Counted from the stretch's first letter, positions 46,741 through 57,428 are shown. The stretch: 64,000 nucleotides of DNA from Desulfovibrio sp. JC022 (GCF_010470665.1 NZ_VOPZ01000001.1:558001-622000), one strand, 5' to 3'. Made by a program: numbers and translations. The notes: a model not told the origin generated them from the letters alone.

Positions 46741-48807
46741 GTGCCTAGAAAGGTTGCAAGAGATAAACAGCGTAACATTGGTATCATGGCCCACATTGAT
46801 GCGGGTAAGACTACCACTACTGAGCGCATTCTTTTCTATACTGGTGTTTCTCATAAGATCGGTGAAGTCCATGATGGCGAAGCCACCATGGACTGGATGG
46901 TCCAGGAACAGGAACGTGGCATTACTATCACTAGTGCTGCCACCACCTGTATGTGGAAAGATCACCGCGTCAACATTATTGATACTCCCGGTCACGTTGA
47001 CTTCACTATGGAAGTTGAGCGTGCACTGCGCGTACTTGACGGCGCAGTTGCCGTTTTCGATGCAGTAGCCGGTGTTGAGCCGCAGTCTGAGACCGTATGG
47101 CGTCAGGCTGACAGATATCAAGTTCCCCGTATGGCTTTCGTTAACAAGATGGACCGTATCGGAGCAGACTTCTTCCGTTGTGTAGAAATGCTCAAGGACC
47201 GTCTGGGTGCTAAAGCAGTACCTCTTCAGATCCCCATCGGAGCTGAAGACGAATACCAAGGTGCAGTTGACCTTATCACTGGTAAGGCTTTCATCTACAC
47301 CGACGTAATGGGCAAGGACTACTCAATTGAGGAAATTCCTGCTGACTTGATGGATAAGTACGAGGCCATGCGTCTCGAGCTTATCGAAGCGATTGCTGAA
47401 GAAGACGAAGAACTTCTCGATAAATACCTCGGCGGTGAAGAACTCACCCCCGAAGAAATTATCAAGGGTATCCGTACAGCGACTATCAACCTGACCATCT
47501 GCCCTGTTCTTTGCGGTACCGCATTCAAGAACAAAGGTGTTCAGCCCCTGCTTGACGCTGTTGTTGATTATCTTCCTTCTCCTCTGGATATTGCTGCGAT
47601 TGTCGGTACTGATCCTCACAGTGACGAGGAAATTCCTTGTCCTTGTGATGATGATCTGCCTCTTTCAGCTCTCTCCTTCAAGCTCATGACTGACCCCTTT
47701 GTCGGTCACCTTACCTTCCTGCGTTTGTACTCCGGTAAAATTGAATCCGGTGCTACTTTCATTAACGGCGCAACCGGTAAAAAAGAGCGTATCGGTCGTC
47801 TGCTGAAGATGCACGCTAACAAGCGTGAGGAAATCAAAGAAGCATACGCCGGTGACATCGTGGCAGCTGTTGGTCTTAAGAACATGGCTACCGGTGACAC
47901 CCTCTGTGAGCAGAAGAATGCAGTGGTTCTCGAATCACTCGACATTCCTGAGCCGGTAATTGAGGTTGCTATTGAGCCTAAAACTAAGGCTGACCGCGAT
48001 CTCCTCAGTCAGGGCCTTGGCAAGCTTGCCAAGGAAGACCCCTCTTTCCGCGTCAAAGGTGACGAGGAAACCGGTCAGACTCTGATTTCCGGTATGGGTG
48101 AACTTCACCTTGAAGTTATTGTTGACCGCCTTCTGCGCGAGTTCAATGTTAACGCAAACGTCGGTGCGCCTCGCGTTGCTTACCGTGAAACTATCACCAA
48201 GAAGGTGGAAGTTGATCACAAGTACGCCAAGCAGTCCGGTGGTCGTGGTCAGTATGGTCACGTTGTTGTTACCATCGAGCCCAACAAAGAAAGTGAATAC
48301 GAATTCGTCGACGAAATTAAAGGCGGCGTAATTCCGAAAGAATACATTCCCGCAGTTGACCGTGGTATGCACGACGCAATGAAGAACGGTGTTATCGCCG
48401 GCTTCCCGCTCGTAGACCTTAAGGCTACTCTGACTTACGGTTCTTACCATGATGTTGACTCCTCCGAACAGGCGTTCTACATCGCCGGTTCAATGGCTCT
48501 TAAAGAAGCGGTTAAGAAAGCTGCTCCGCAGCTGCTCGAGCCCATCATGTCTGTTGAAGTTGTTACTCCTGAAGAGTACCTCGGCGACGTCATGGGTGAC
48601 CTTAACGGTCGCCGTGGTCGCGTAGGCTCCATGGAAGCCCGTGCAAACGCACAGGTTGTTAAGTGCGACGTGCCCCTTAGCGAAATGTTCGGTTACGCAA
48701 CCGACCTCCGCTCCAAGACTCAGGGTCGTGCTACTTTCACCATGCAGTTTGACCACTATGAGCCTGTTCCTGCTTCTATCGCTGAAGAGCTTATCAATAA
48801 AAATTAG
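46741..48807 (+). CDS. fusA: Elongation factor G
   Basis: 688 residues. G1 AHIDAGKTT (17-25), G3 DTPGHVDF (near 80), G4 [10 protein letters not shown] (near 135), then domains II-V. It drives translocation. The start is GTG with GGAG upstream, 12 bp after rpsG. No tuf gene follows; a terminator does. Confidence 0.98.
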   Translation: MPRKVARDKQRNIGIMAHIDAGKTTTTERILFYTGVSHKIGEVHDGEATMDWMVQEQERGITITSAATTCMWKDHRVNIIDTPGHVDFTMEVERALRVLDGAVAVFDAVAGVEPQSETVWRQADRYQVPRMAFVNKMDRIGADFFRCVEMLKDRLGAKAVPLQIPIGAEDEYQGAVDLITGKAFIYTDVMGKDYSIEEIPADLMDKYEAMRLELIEAIAEEDEELLDKYLGGEELTPEEIIKGIRTATINLTICPVLCGTAFKNKGVQPLLDAVVDYLPSPLDIAAIVGTDPHSDEEIPCPCDDDLPLSALSFKLMTDPFVGHLTFLRLYSGKIESGATFINGATGKKERIGRLLKMHANKREEIKEAYAGDIVAAVGLKNMATGDTLCEQKNAVVLESLDIPEPVIEVAIEPKTKADRDLLSQGLGKLAKEDPSFRVKGDEETGQTLISGMGELHLEVIVDRLLREFNVNANVGAPRVAYRETITKKVEVDHKYAKQSGGRGQYGHVVVTIEPNKESEYEFVDEIKGGVIPKEYIPAVDRGMHDAMKNGVIAGFPLVDLKATLTYGSYHDVDSSEQAFYIAGSMALKEAVKKAAPQLLEPIMSVEVVTPEEYLGDVMGDLNGRRGRVGSMEARANAQVVKCDVPLSEMFGYATDLRSKTQGRATFTMQFDHYEPVPASIAEELINKN

Positions 48808-48836
48808 ATTAAATTTAATTTTTATTTGATTTTCGC

Positions 48837-48866
48837 TTGACAGCAACGCTGAAAAAGCAATATACC
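48837..48866 (+). promoter_or_regulatory. Candidate promoter of the S10 operon
   Basis: TTGACA (perfect) and TATACC separated by 18 bp. The -10 overlaps the left arm of the fusA terminator. Transcripts from it would start near 48873 and therefore lack that arm. Confidence 0.5.
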
Positions 48867-48905
48867 TCCCGGACCTCATACGAGTTCGGGAGGTTCTTAT
48901 TTTTT
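48864..48905 (+). terminator. Rho-independent terminator of the str operon
   Basis: ACCTCCCGGAC and GTTCGGGAGGT form an 11-bp stem (one mismatch) around a 9-nt loop, followed by TCTTATTTTTT. Confidence 0.8.
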
Positions 48906-49030
48906 ACGGGAACCGCCCGTGAAACCACAGAGATCAGGTATAAGGTTTGGCATGCTGGCCGGACGACCATACCAGGCCCGGAAGGATAACCTCACGCTCC
49001 TTCTTACTGTTGCAAGTTGACAAGGCCATC
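48906..49030 (+). promoter_or_regulatory. Structured leader upstream of rpsJ
   Basis: Candidate hairpins: ACGGG/CCCGT (48906-48920), GGTAT/ATACC enclosing GGT/ACC and TTGGC/GCCGG (48937-48973), then CCAGGCCCGGAAGGAT, which has a GGAA tetraloop on a CC/GG stem. In E. coli the S10 leader mediates L4 autoregulation, so a similar role is plausible; the apex also looks like 4.5S RNA (see findings). Confidence 0.4.
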
Positions 49031-49056
49031 TCTGAATTCAATTAGGAGAAATTAAC

Positions 49057-49374
49057 ATGGTTTCTATGACTAGTGATCGAATCAGGATCAAGCTCAAGGC
49101 TTACGATTACCGTATCCTTGATAAAGCAGTTACTGAGATTGTGGATACTGCCCGCAATACCGGCGCTGCTATCGCAGGTCCCATCCCGCTGCCCACACAG
49201 ATCAGCCGTACAACTGTACAGCGTTCTGTGCACGTAGACAAAAAGTCTCGTGAGCAGTTTGAGATGAGAATCCACAAGCGTCTGCTTGATATTCTTGAAC
49301 CCACCCAGCAGACCGTTGACGCGCTCGGCAAGCTCAGCCTGCCCGCTGGTGTTGACGTTGAAATCAAGCTGTAG
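49057..49374 (+). CDS. rpsJ: Ribosomal protein S10
   Basis: 105 residues: [58 protein letters not shown]. First gene of the S10 operon; also the NusE transcription factor partner of NusG and NusB. AGGAG precedes the ATG. Confidence 0.98.
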   Translation: MVSMTSDRIRIKLKAYDYRILDKAVTEIVDTARNTGAAIAGPIPLPTQISRTTVQRSVHVDKKSREQFEMRIHKRLLDILEPTQQTVDALGKLSLPAGVDVEIKL

Positions 49375-49387
49375 GGAGGGATTCAAC

Positions 49388-50020
49388 ATGGCAAAAACTA
49401 TCGGATTACTCGGTAAAAAACTGGGCATGACCCGCGTCTTCGCAGACGACGGTTCTGTAGTGCCCGTCACTGTTCTCGAAGTAGGTCCTTGTCCTGTTAT
49501 GCAGGTTAAGACCGAAGAGAAGGAAGGCTACAACGCCATCCAGCTTGGCTACGACGCTCTTCCCGAGCGCAAGGTTAACAAGCCCGCGAAAGGTCACCAG
49601 GAAAAAGCCGGCAAAGGCTACTTCCGTCACCTTCGTGAGTTTCCCCTTGACACTGTAGCTGACTACGAACTGGGCCAGGAAATCTCCGTGGACATCTTTG
49701 CCGCAGGTGAAAAGGTAAAAGTTACCGGCACCTCCAAAGGTAAAGGTTTCCAGGGCGTAATGAAACGTTGGAACTTCGCTGGTTCCCGTGCTTCTCACGG
49801 TGCTGAAAAGGTACACCGTTCTCCTGGTTCCATCGGCCACGCTACTTTCCCTGGCAAAGTATTCAAAGGCAAAAAAATGCCCGGTCAGATGGGTAATGAG
49901 CGCGTTACTGTTTCCAACATTGAAATCGTAGACGTTCGCACCGACGAAAACGTTCTCGTGGTCAAGGGACAGGTTCCCGGTCCTAAGAACGGTCTGGTGA
50001 TGATCCGCAAGACCAGCTAG
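49388..50020 (+). CDS. rplC: Ribosomal protein L3
   Basis: 210 residues. [17 protein letters not shown] at the start and the peptidyl-transferase-proximal loop with [27 protein letters not shown] 49388 is used; the 34 upstream in-frame codons belong to the rpsJ region. GGAGGG precedes it. Confidence 0.97.
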   Translation: MAKTIGLLGKKLGMTRVFADDGSVVPVTVLEVGPCPVMQVKTEEKEGYNAIQLGYDALPERKVNKPAKGHQEKAGKGYFRHLREFPLDTVADYELGQEISVDIFAAGEKVKVTGTSKGKGFQGVMKRWNFAGSRASHGAEKVHRSPGSIGHATFPGKVFKGKKMPGQMGNERVTVSNIEIVDVRTDENVLVVKGQVPGPKNGLVMIRKTS

Positions 50021-50031
50021 AGGAATTAAAA

Positions 50032-50652
50032 ATGGCTACCATTACTATATATGATCAAACGAAAAAGGAAGTAGGGAGCATGGATCTTGCTCCGGAAATC
50101 TTCGAAGTTCCGGTCAAGCCCGAAATCCTGCACCTCGTAGTACGCTCACAGCTTGCTGCCAAACGCCAAGGTACTCATGCTACTAAAACTCGTGGTATGA
50201 AACGTGGCGGTGGTGCAAAGCCCTGGCGCCAGAAAGGTACCGGTCGTGCTCGTGCAGGTTCTACCCGTTCACCCCTGTGGCGTGGCGGTGGAACTACTTT
50301 CGGTCCCCAGCCCCGTGACTACTCCTTCAAGGTAAATAAAAAGGTCCGCCGTCTGGCTCTCAGAATGGCACTCACTTCCAGATTCAGCGAAGAAAAGCTG
50401 ATGGTTGTGAAATCCATCGACCTTCCCGAGATTAAGACCAGGCTCTTCGCCGAAGTTGCTGAGTCTCTCGGACTGAACAAAGCCTTGATTATTGTCAAGG
50501 ACGCCGATTCTAAACTCCTCCTTTCTGCGAGGAATATCCCTGGCATCAAGCTCATCTCTGCCGACCAGCTGAATGTTTATGACATTCTGAAGCATCGTCA
50601 GGTTGTAATGCTTGAGAACGCAGCACAGGATCTGCAGGAGAGGTTAAAATAG
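50032..50652 (+). CDS. rplD: Ribosomal protein L4
   Basis: 206 residues. The extended loop region (RSQLAAKRQGTHATKTRGMKRGGGAKPWRQKGTGRARAGS, about 42-80) that reaches the exit tunnel is present. L4 is the autoregulator of the S10 operon in E. coli. Confidence 0.97.
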   Translation: MATITIYDQTKKEVGSMDLAPEIFEVPVKPEILHLVVRSQLAAKRQGTHATKTRGMKRGGGAKPWRQKGTGRARAGSTRSPLWRGGGTTFGPQPRDYSFKVNKKVRRLALRMALTSRFSEEKLMVVKSIDLPEIKTRLFAEVAESLGLNKALIIVKDADSKLLLSARNIPGIKLISADQLNVYDILKHRQVVMLENAAQDLQERLK

Positions 50653-50654
50653 TC

Positions 50655-50945
50655 ATGGACTATACTCAGATTCTTATCAAACCGGTCATTTCGGAAAAGG
50701 CCACTGACATTAAAGAGTCCTCTAATCAGGTCGCTTTTTATGTGCTGCCTTCTGCCAACAAGACTGAAGTCAAGAAAGCTGTTGAATCCGCTTTTGACGT
50801 TAAGGTTGATTCCGTACGTATCGTACGTAAAAGACCCGGTCTTCGCAGAAAGTTCGGCCGTGTTGTCGGTAAATTGTCCGGCTACAAGAAAGCTTACGTA
50901 AAGCTTTCTGCGGGCGAAAAAATCGAATTCTTCGAAGGAGTTTAA
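50655..50945 (+). CDS. rplW: Ribosomal protein L23
   Basis: 96 residues: ILIKPVISEKATD, FYVLPSANKTEVKKAVESAFDVKV. It sits at the exit tunnel and is a docking site for trigger factor and SRP. Two bases separate it from rplD. Confidence 0.97.
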   Translation: MDYTQILIKPVISEKATDIKESSNQVAFYVLPSANKTEVKKAVESAFDVKVDSVRIVRKRPGLRRKFGRVVGKLSGYKKAYVKLSAGEKIEFFEGV

Positions 50946-50948
50946 GAG

Positions 50949-51779
50949 ATGGCTACTCGTAAGCTGAAGCCGACCTCCCCTGGTCGCCGGTTCCAGACTA
51001 TCTCCACCTTTGAGGAGATTACTAAGTCTACTCCGGAAAAAACCCTTACCAAGGGTCTGACCAAGAAGGCTGGTAGAAACAGCAACGGACGTATTACTTC
51101 CCGTCGTCGTGGTGGCGGTACCAAACGTTTGTACCGTATCATCGACTTCAAACGTAACAAAGTGGAAGTTCCCGCAACTGTTGCCTCAATCGAATATGAT
51201 CCCAACAGAAGCGCACGCATCGCTCTGCTCAACTATGCAGACGGTGAAAAACGCTACATCCTTTGTCCTGTAGGACTCAATAAGGGTGACAAGATTCTTG
51301 CTGGTGAGAAAGCCGACATCAAACCCGGTAACGCTCTCCTGCTCAAGAACATTCCTGTTGGTACTATCGTACATAATATTGAATTGCATCCCGGAAAGGG
51401 CGGACAGTTCTGCCGCGCAGCCGGTACCTATGCACAGCTCATCGCTAAAGAAGACAAATATGCTCTTCTGCGTATGCCTTCCGGTGAAGTCCGCAAGGTT
51501 CTCGCAACTTGTTGCGCTACTGTAGGTCAGGTTGGCAACATCCATCACGAAAACATTACCATTGGTAAGGCCGGACGTAATCGCTGGCTCGGTCGCAGAC
51601 CTAAAGTTCGTGGTGTTGCTATGAACCCCATCGATCACCCCTTGGGTGGTGGTGAAGGTCGTAGTTCCGGTGGTAGACACCCCTGTTCTCCTTGGGGCAT
51701 GCCTGCTAAGGGATACAAGACCCGCAGTAAGAAGAAACCTTCTTCCAAGCTCATCGTTAAACGCCGCGGGCAGAGGTAG
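50949..51779 (+). CDS. rplB: Ribosomal protein L2
   Basis: 276 residues. The conserved C-terminal [29 protein letters not shown] (with the His important at the peptidyl-transferase centre) and the N-terminal [19 protein letters not shown] are present. Confidence 0.98.
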   Translation: MATRKLKPTSPGRRFQTISTFEEITKSTPEKTLTKGLTKKAGRNSNGRITSRRRGGGTKRLYRIIDFKRNKVEVPATVASIEYDPNRSARIALLNYADGEKRYILCPVGLNKGDKILAGEKADIKPGNALLLKNIPVGTIVHNIELHPGKGGQFCRAAGTYAQLIAKEDKYALLRMPSGEVRKVLATCCATVGQVGNIHHENITIGKAGRNRWLGRRPKVRGVAMNPIDHPLGGGEGRSSGGRHPCSPWGMPAKGYKTRSKKKPSSKLIVKRRGQR

Positions 51780-51788
51780 GAGACTGTA

Positions 51789-52070
51789 ATGCCAAGATCA
51801 TTGAAAAAAGGCCCGTTTATTGACGATCATCTGCTTAAAAAGGTCGTGAAAGCTCAGGACTCCGGTGACCGTAAGGTTATCCAGACTTGGTCCCGTCGCT
51901 CCACTATCATTCCTGAAATGGTAGGACTGACCTTCGCAGTACATAATGGCCGTAAGTTTATTCCTGTCTTTGTGACCGAAAACATGGTAGGACACAAGCT
52001 GGGTGAATTTTCCCCCACTCGTACCTACTACGGCCACGCAGCAGACAAGAAAAGCAAGGCCAAACGCTAG
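51789..52070 (+). CDS. rpsS: Ribosomal protein S19
   Basis: 93 residues: [48 protein letters not shown]. Head protein of the 30S subunit. Confidence 0.98.
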   Translation: MPRSLKKGPFIDDHLLKKVVKAQDSGDRKVIQTWSRRSTIIPEMVGLTFAVHNGRKFIPVFVTENMVGHKLGEFSPTRTYYGHAADKKSKAKR

Positions 52071-52082
52071 AAGGGTTGAGCA

Positions 52083-52415
52083 ATGGAAGCAAGAGCTATT
52101 GCAAAATATATGCGCATTTCCGCTAGGAAAGTGCGCTTGGTAGCGGAAAACATCAAGGGAAAGCCTGTTGAGGAAGCCCTCAACATTCTGAAATTCACCC
52201 CCAAAAAGGGTGCTGATATGCTCAGCAAGGTACTGTACTCTGCAGTTGCCAACGCTGAACAGATTCCCGGAGTGGATGTTGACTCTCTTTACGTAGACGT
52301 CGTCAAAGCTGACGAAGGTCCTACCTGGAAGAGAATTCAGCCCAGGGCTATGGGGCGTGCGTACCGTATTTGTAAGCGCACCAGCCATATAACCGTCGTA
52401 GTAAAAGAAATGTAG
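52083..52415 (+). CDS. rplV: Ribosomal protein L22
   Basis: 110 residues: MRISARKVRLVAENIKGKPVEEALN and a C-terminal hairpin with GPTWKRIQPRAMGRAYRI that lines the exit tunnel. The hairpin residues look wild type for macrolide sensitivity. Confidence 0.98.
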   Translation: MEARAIAKYMRISARKVRLVAENIKGKPVEEALNILKFTPKKGADMLSKVLYSAVANAEQIPGVDVDSLYVDVVKADEGPTWKRIQPRAMGRAYRICKRTSHITVVVKEM

Positions 52416-52424
52416 GGTAGTGTC

Positions 52425-53066
52425 ATGGGTCAGAAAGTACATCCATACGGTTTCAGACTTGGATACACCAAGAACTGGCTTTCCAGATGGTTCTCCAGTA
52501 AGGACTATCCAGCTTTCGTCTTCGAAGACGATAGCATTCGTAAATATGTAAAGGAGAAGATCTTCCACGCTGGTATCTCTAAAATTGAGATCGAGCGCGC
52601 TGGCGGTAAAATCCGTCTGATCATCCACACTGCACGTCCCGGTATTGTTATCGGCCGTAAAGGTGTTGAGATCGAAAAGCTTCGTGAAGATCTTCGTAGA
52701 AAATTCAATAAAGAATTCGCTCTCGAAGTAAATGAAATTCGCCGTCCCGAAACTGACGCGCAGCTCGTTGCTGAGAATATTGCTCAGCAGCTTGAGCGCC
52801 GTGTAGCTTTCCGTCGCGCTATGAAGCGCATTGTGGGCCTTGCTCGCAAGTTCGGCGCAGAGGGTATCAAAGTTGCTTGTGCCGGTCGTCTTGCCGGTGC
52901 TGAAATCGCACGTACCGAATGGTACCGCGATGGCCGCGTACCCCTTCAGACACTCAGAGCTGACATCGATTACGGTGTAGCTAGAGCTAATACCACCTAC
53001 GGTGTCATCGGCATCAAGGTCTGGATCTTCAAAGGTGAAATTCTCGACCACGAGGTGGAACAGTAA
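52425..53066 (+). CDS. rpsC: Ribosomal protein S3
   Basis: 213 residues: [18 protein letters not shown], a KH-like domain with [15 protein letters not shown] (near 75), and a C-terminal [15 protein letters not shown]. Its stop overlaps the rplP start by one base. Confidence 0.98.
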   Translation: MGQKVHPYGFRLGYTKNWLSRWFSSKDYPAFVFEDDSIRKYVKEKIFHAGISKIEIERAGGKIRLIIHTARPGIVIGRKGVEIEKLREDLRRKFNKEFALEVNEIRRPETDAQLVAENIAQQLERRVAFRRAMKRIVGLARKFGAEGIKVACAGRLAGAEIARTEWYRDGRVPLQTLRADIDYGVARANTTYGVIGIKVWIFKGEILDHEVEQ

Positions 53067-53479
53067 TGCTATCACCTAAGAAAGTTAAATTCCGTAAACG
53101 TCAGAAAGGTCGCCTGAAAGGTAAAGCTCAGCGCGGTTCCACTATCGCTTTCGGCGATATTGCAATCAAGACTCTGGAACACGGAAAACTGAGCAACAAC
53201 CAGATCGAAGCAGCTCGTGTCGCTATCATGCGTCACATTAAGCGTGGCGGTCAGGTATGGATCAGGGTTTTCCCTGACATGCCTATCACTGCCAAGCCTG
53301 CTGAAGTCAGACAGGGTAAAGGTAAAGGTGCCCCGGTTGGTTGGGTTGCTCCGGTAAAACCCGGTCGCATTCTGTACGAAGTGAAAGGCGTTGACATTGA
53401 ACTGGCCAAAGAAGCTTTGGTCCGTGCATCACACAAGCTTCCTGTCAAGACTGCGATTGTAGTTAAGGAGGGTTTGTAA
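53066..53479 (+). CDS. rplP: Ribosomal protein L16
   Basis: 137 residues: [43 protein letters not shown]. It lies near the A-site tRNA. TAATG overlap with rpsC implies translational coupling. Confidence 0.98.
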   Translation: MLSPKKVKFRKRQKGRLKGKAQRGSTIAFGDIAIKTLEHGKLSNNQIEAARVAIMRHIKRGGQVWIRVFPDMPITAKPAEVRQGKGKGAPVGWVAPVKPGRILYEVKGVDIELAKEALVRASHKLPVKTAIVVKEGL

Positions 53480-53480
53480 A

Positions 53481-53675
53481 ATGAAAGCGAACGAACTTCG
53501 TGAACTCGACAACGCTGCTCTGAATGAGAAGCTTGCAGAAGCCCGTCAGGAGCTTTTCAACCTTCGTTTCCAGCATGCTACTGCACAGCTGGAAAACACC
53601 CAGAGATTGTCCGATGTTAAAAAAGACATCGCAAAGATCCTCACCGTGCAGCGTGAAAAGGAACTGGGAGCATAA
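53481..53675 (+). CDS. rpmC: Ribosomal protein L29
   Basis: 64 residues, almost all helical: MKANELRELDNAALNEKLAEARQELFNLRFQHATAQLENTQRLS. Located near the exit tunnel next to L23. Confidence 0.97.
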   Translation: MKANELRELDNAALNEKLAEARQELFNLRFQHATAQLENTQRLSDVKKDIAKILTVQREKELGA

Positions 53676-53678
53676 GCC

Positions 53679-53945
53679 ATGGCAGAGCTTAATCTGAAAG
53701 GAAACAGACGTGTGCTGACCGGCGTGGTTGTCTCCGACAAGAGCGACAAGACTATTGTTGTTCGTGTTGAGACCCTCGTGAAGCACTCACTGTATAAAAA
53801 ATACATCCGTCGCCACACCAAATTCATGGCACATGATCCTGCTAATGAGTGCGGTATCGGCGATAAGGTGCAGATTGTTGAATTCCGCCCCCTTAGCCGG
53901 CGCAAAAGGTGGCATCTCGATAAAATTCTGGAAAAAGCAGTTTAG
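53679..53945 (+). CDS. rpsQ: Ribosomal protein S17
   Basis: 88 residues of OB fold: [61 protein letters not shown]. Confidence 0.97.
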   Translation: MAELNLKGNRRVLTGVVVSDKSDKTIVVRVETLVKHSLYKKYIRRHTKFMAHDPANECGIGDKVQIVEFRPLSRRKRWHLDKILEKAV

Positions 53946-53956
53946 GGGTATTAGCT

Positions 53957-54325
53957 ATGATTCAGGTAGAATCCAAACTTGACGTAGCGGATAACTCTGG
54001 TGCCAAAAAAGTATCTTGTATCAAGGTACTGGGCGGTTCCAAGAGACGCTACGCCAGTGTCGGAGACATTATTGTAGTTTCCGTTAAGGAAGCGATGCCC
54101 CATTCCAAAGTGAAGAAGGGCGCTGTGATGAAGGCAGTCGTTGTTCGTACCAAGAAAGAAATTGGTCGTCCTGACGGTTCTTACATCAAGTTCGACAATA
54201 ACTCTGCCGTTCTTCTTAATAACTCAAGTGACCCGGTAGGGACCCGTATTTTCGGGCCCGTAGCTAGAGAACTCAGAGCCTGCGGGTTCATGAAGATCGT
54301 TTCTCTGGCACCTGAGGTTCTGTAA
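53957..54325 (+). CDS. rplN: Ribosomal protein L14
   Basis: 122 residues: [66 protein letters not shown]. Contact point for 16S rRNA in a bridge between subunits. First gene of the spc set. Confidence 0.98.
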   Translation: MIQVESKLDVADNSGAKKVSCIKVLGGSKRRYASVGDIIVVSVKEAMPHSKVKKGAVMKAVVVRTKKEIGRPDGSYIKFDNNSAVLLNNSSDPVGTRIFGPVARELRACGFMKIVSLAPEVL

Positions 54326-54350
54326 TCCTTATCACAAGAAGGTAAACGGC

Positions 54351-54668
54351 ATGAACAAGATACATGTTGATGACAAAGTAATGGTCATCGCCGGCAAGGA
54401 TAAGGGGAAGATCGGCAAGGTCCTTAAGATCAACCGCAAAAAGGACGTAGTCCTTATCGAGCAGGTAAATATGGTTTCCAGGCACACAAAGCCTAATCCG
54501 TATGCTAACCAGCCCGGCGGAATTGTTGAGAAAGAAGCCCCTGTTCACATTTCTAACATTCAGGTTGTGTGCCCCGCTTGCACAAAAGCAACCAGAGTTG
54601 GAATTCGTGAGACCGAAGACGGAAAAAACATCCGTTTTTGTAAAAAATGTAACGAAATCATCGACTAG
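54351..54668 (+). CDS. rplX: Ribosomal protein L24
   Basis: 105 residues with a KOW motif ([20 protein letters not shown]). It carries a C-terminal zinc-ribbon-like [11 protein letters not shown]...CKKCNEI, four Cys in two CxxC pairs. Confidence 0.97.
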   Translation: MNKIHVDDKVMVIAGKDKGKIGKVLKINRKKDVVLIEQVNMVSRHTKPNPYANQPGGIVEKEAPVHISNIQVVCPACTKATRVGIRETEDGKNIRFCKKCNEIID

Positions 54669-54677
54669 GGTTTTGCG

Positions 54678-55217
54678 ATGACACGTCTCGAAAAAATATA
54701 TACGGACAAGGTCGCCCCGGCTCTTAATAAAGAGTTCGGGTACAAGAGCTCGATGGAGATTCCCGGTATCAAGGCAATCTCACTTAACATCGGACTCGGT
54801 GAAGCAAGCCAGAACGCTAAGCTCATCGACGGTGCTGTTGCTGAATTGACCGCTATTGCCGGTCAGAAAGCAGTTGTCACCAGAGCGAAAAAGTCAATTG
54901 CAGCTTTTAAGCTGCGTGAAGGAATGCCTGTAGGTTCCCGTGTAACTCTTCGCAGAGAACTCATGTGGGACTTCCTGGACAAGCTTATCAGCTTTGCACT
55001 TCCTCGCGTACGCGATTTTCGCGGCATCCCTGACAAAGGCTTCGATGGTCGCGGTAACTTCACCCTCGGAATCAAGGAATTGACTATCTTTCCTGAGATT
55101 CAGCTCGATCAGATCGAGATCACCAAAGGGATGAACGTGACTATCGTCACCTCTGCTAAAACTGATAAAGAAGGCAAGATGCTCCTCGAGCTTCTTGGTA
55201 TGCCCTTCAAGAAATAG
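54678..55217 (+). CDS. rplE: Ribosomal protein L5
   Basis: 179 residues: [69 protein letters not shown]. It binds 5S rRNA. Confidence 0.98.
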   Translation: MTRLEKIYTDKVAPALNKEFGYKSSMEIPGIKAISLNIGLGEASQNAKLIDGAVAELTAIAGQKAVVTRAKKSIAAFKLREGMPVGSRVTLRRELMWDFLDKLISFALPRVRDFRGIPDKGFDGRGNFTLGIKELTIFPEIQLDQIEITKGMNVTIVTSAKTDKEGKMLLELLGMPFKK

Positions 55218-55229
55218 GAGGATATCGTT

Positions 55230-55415
55230 TTGGCCAGGACAGCTTTAAAAGTTAAGGCGAAACGTAAGCCTAAGTTCAAAGTGCGCGAATATAACAGATG
55301 CCCCATCTGCGGTCGTCCTCGTGCATTCCTGCGGAAGTACGGCATCTGCCGTATCTGCTTCAGGGAAAAGGCCCTTGCGGGTGAACTTCCCGGCGTGCGT
55401 AAAGCCAGCTGGTAA
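55230..55415 (+). CDS. rpsN: Ribosomal protein S14, zinc (type Z)
   Basis: 61 residues, the short zinc-binding form: CPIC (C24, C27) and CRIC (C40, C43) with the [19 protein letters not shown] core. Start is TTG at 55230 with AGGAGG upstream. No zinc-independent long S14 is present in the window. Confidence 0.97.
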   Translation: MARTALKVKAKRKPKFKVREYNRCPICGRPRAFLRKYGICRICFREKALAGELPGVRKASW

Positions 55416-55430
55416 TATAAGGAGTTTAAA

Positions 55431-55814
55431 ATGCCTGTTGTCGATCCTATCGCCGATATGCTGACCCGCATTCGTAATGCTCACGGTGCTTATCACAAGA
55501 CCGTGACCATTCCCGGGTCCAAGATCAAAACAGCAATCGCCGGGATTCTGAAGGATGAAGGTTATATCGTTGACTTCACTAACGAAGACAATGAAATTAA
55601 CGTCACCCTCAAGTATGTTGATGGAAAAGCCCTCATTAGTGGCATGAAGAAAATCAGCACACCCGGTCGTCGCGTGTTTGTAGGCGTTGAAGATATTCCC
55701 GCAGTTCTCAATGGACTTGGGATTTGCATACTTTCCACTTCAAAGGGCGTAGTTGACGGCGTTAAAGCGACAGAGCTTAACGTTGGCGGCGAACTCTTGT
55801 GCGAAATCTGGTAG
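55431..55814 (+). CDS. rpsH: Ribosomal protein S8
   Basis: 127 residues: PIADMLTRIRNAHGAYHKTVTIPGSKIK and the C-terminal GLGICILSTSKGVVDG. S8 represses the spc operon in E. coli. Confidence 0.98.
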   Translation: MPVVDPIADMLTRIRNAHGAYHKTVTIPGSKIKTAIAGILKDEGYIVDFTNEDNEINVTLKYVDGKALISGMKKISTPGRRVFVGVEDIPAVLNGLGICILSTSKGVVDGVKATELNVGGELLCEIW

Positions 55815-55826
55815 AGAGGTTTTAAT

Positions 55827-56363
55827 ATGTCCAGAATTGGAAAAAAACCTATTGATATACCTTCCGGAGTGGAAGTAACTGTTGGTGCTGACGTGGTTTC
55901 CGTAAAGGGCCCCAAAGGCACCATCACCACCCCGGTACACCCCATGGTCAGCTTCACTGTTGCTGATAATGTGGTCGAGGTGAAGAGGTCTGGCGATTCC
56001 CGTCAGGAACGTGCTCAGCACGGCCTTCATCGTTCACTGCTCTCCAACTGCATTGAAGGAGTCTCCAAAGGCTTCTCCAAGACTCTGGAAGTAGTCGGTG
56101 TAGGTTACAAGGTTAACGTACAGGGTAAAAACATCGTTCTTAACGTTGGTTTTTCTCACCCCGTTAACTATGAACTGCCTGCTGGAATCGAAGCTAACGC
56201 AGAAGGCAACACCAAACTCACCATCAGCGGCGTAGATAAGCAGCTGGTTGGTGAAGTTGCTGCGCAGCTTCGTCGTGTACGTCCGCCTGAGCCTTACAAA
56301 GGCAAAGGCATCAAGTACATTGATGAACAGATCAGACGTAAAGCCGGTAAGTCCGGTAAATAG
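55827..56363 (+). CDS. rplF: Ribosomal protein L6
   Basis: 178 residues: SRIGKKPIDIPSGVEV, VSVKGPKGTIT and the C-terminal KGKGIKYIDEQIRRKAGKSGK. Near the sarcin-ricin loop. Confidence 0.98.
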   Translation: MSRIGKKPIDIPSGVEVTVGADVVSVKGPKGTITTPVHPMVSFTVADNVVEVKRSGDSRQERAQHGLHRSLLSNCIEGVSKGFSKTLEVVGVGYKVNVQGKNIVLNVGFSHPVNYELPAGIEANAEGNTKLTISGVDKQLVGEVAAQLRRVRPPEPYKGKGIKYIDEQIRRKAGKSGK

Positions 56364-56375
56364 TAGGGTAAAGCC

Positions 56376-56735
56376 ATGAAAATGACTAAAGAACAGGCAA
56401 GACAGCGTAAAAAGATCCGCATCCGCAAGAAAATCAGCGGTACTGCAGCTCGCCCGCGTCTTGTTGTATTCCGTTCAAATAAGCACATCTACGCTCAGCT
56501 CGTAGATGATCTGATTGGCAAAACCGTGACCGCATCTTCCTCTAAGGCTCTCGCTAAAGATGGTGAAGCTCTCAAGCTTACCTGCGAGACCGCAGCTCTG
56601 GTCGGCAAAGATATTGCTGCCAAAGCTAAGGAACTGAAGATCGAGACAGTCGTTTTCGACCGTAGCGGTTATATCTATCACGGCAGGGTCAAGGCCCTGG
56701 CAGACGGCGCTCGTGAGGGTGGCCTGAAATTCTAA
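56376..56735 (+). CDS. rplR: Ribosomal protein L18
   Basis: 119 residues: [31 protein letters not shown], and a C-terminal [22 protein letters not shown]. Binds 5S rRNA beside L5. Confidence 0.98.
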   Translation: MKMTKEQARQRKKIRIRKKISGTAARPRLVVFRSNKHIYAQLVDDLIGKTVTASSSKALAKDGEALKLTCETAALVGKDIAAKAKELKIETVVFDRSGYIYHGRVKALADGAREGGLKF

Positions 56736-56751
56736 ACTTATGGGAATATCC

Positions 56752-57243
56752 ATGGAACAGAATGATCTGGGTCTGATTGAAAAAATCGTTTACCTCAACC
56801 GAGTAGCTAAAGTTGTTAAGGGTGGTAGAAGGTTTTCCTTCAGTGCCCTGGTTGTGGTAGGTGACGGTAAAGGTCAGGTCGGTTTCGGACTTGGTAAGGC
56901 TAACGAGGTTCCTGAAGCAATCAGAAAAGCTTCAGAGAAAGCCCGTAAAGAAATGATCACCGTTCCTCTTTTGGACGGAACTCTTCCTTACGAAGTTCTC
57001 GGCCGTTACGGTGCAGGACGCGTAATGCTCAAGCCCGCTTCCAAGGGTACCGGTATCATTGCCGGTGGTCCCGTGCGTGCGGTACTTGAAGTTGTAGGCG
57101 TACACGATATCCTTACCAAGGCTATCGGCACCAACAACCCGCATAACGTCCTTCGCGCGACTATCGCCGGACTTGCTTCCCTGCGCAGTGCTGATGAAGT
57201 TTCTCAGCTCCGCGGGAAGAAAGTTGTGACTCCCAGAAAGTAG
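56752..57243 (+). CDS. rpsE: Ribosomal protein S5
   Basis: 163 residues: [48 protein letters not shown], and [14 protein letters not shown]. The ATG at 56752 is preferred because GGGA precedes it; an in-frame ATG four codons upstream (56740) has no Shine-Dalgarno. Located at the mRNA entry channel. Confidence 0.96.
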   Translation: MEQNDLGLIEKIVYLNRVAKVVKGGRRFSFSALVVVGDGKGQVGFGLGKANEVPEAIRKASEKARKEMITVPLLDGTLPYEVLGRYGAGRVMLKPASKGTGIIAGGPVRAVLEVVGVHDILTKAIGTNNPHNVLRATIAGLASLRSADEVSQLRGKKVVTPRK

Positions 57244-57254
57244 GAGACATAGTT

Positions 57255-57428
57255 ATGCTTAAGGTAAAACTCGTTCGCAGCATGATCGGCTGCAATCCCA
57301 AACAGCGCGCTACTGTAAAGGCGCTGGGACTGCGCAAGATCAGACAGGAAAAAAGCTTTGAAGATAATTCCGTCGTAAGAGGAATGATCAAAAAAGTTGA
57401 GCACCTTGTGGAGGTAACAGAATCATGA
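57255..57428 (+). CDS. rpmD: Ribosomal protein L30
   Basis: 57 residues: MLKVKLVRSMIGCNPKQRATVKALGLRKIRQ, and a C-terminal GMIKKVEHLVEV. Position between rpsE and rplO is the standard one. TGA overlaps the rplO ATG by 4 bp (ATGA). Too short for common ORF cut-offs. Confidence 0.96.
   Translation: MLKVKLVRSMIGCNPKQRATVKALGLRKIRQEKSFEDNSVVRGMIKKVEHLVEVTES

Noticed and set aside
48906-49030. Signal recognition particle RNA gene (ffs)
   Set aside because: The apex looks similar, but the conserved AGCA motif and a closing long stem and terminator are missing; kept only as a leader candidate.
51798-53075. 425-codon minus-strand open frame across rpsS, rplV and rpsC
   Set aside because: Spans three certain ribosomal genes on the other strand; no family similarity.
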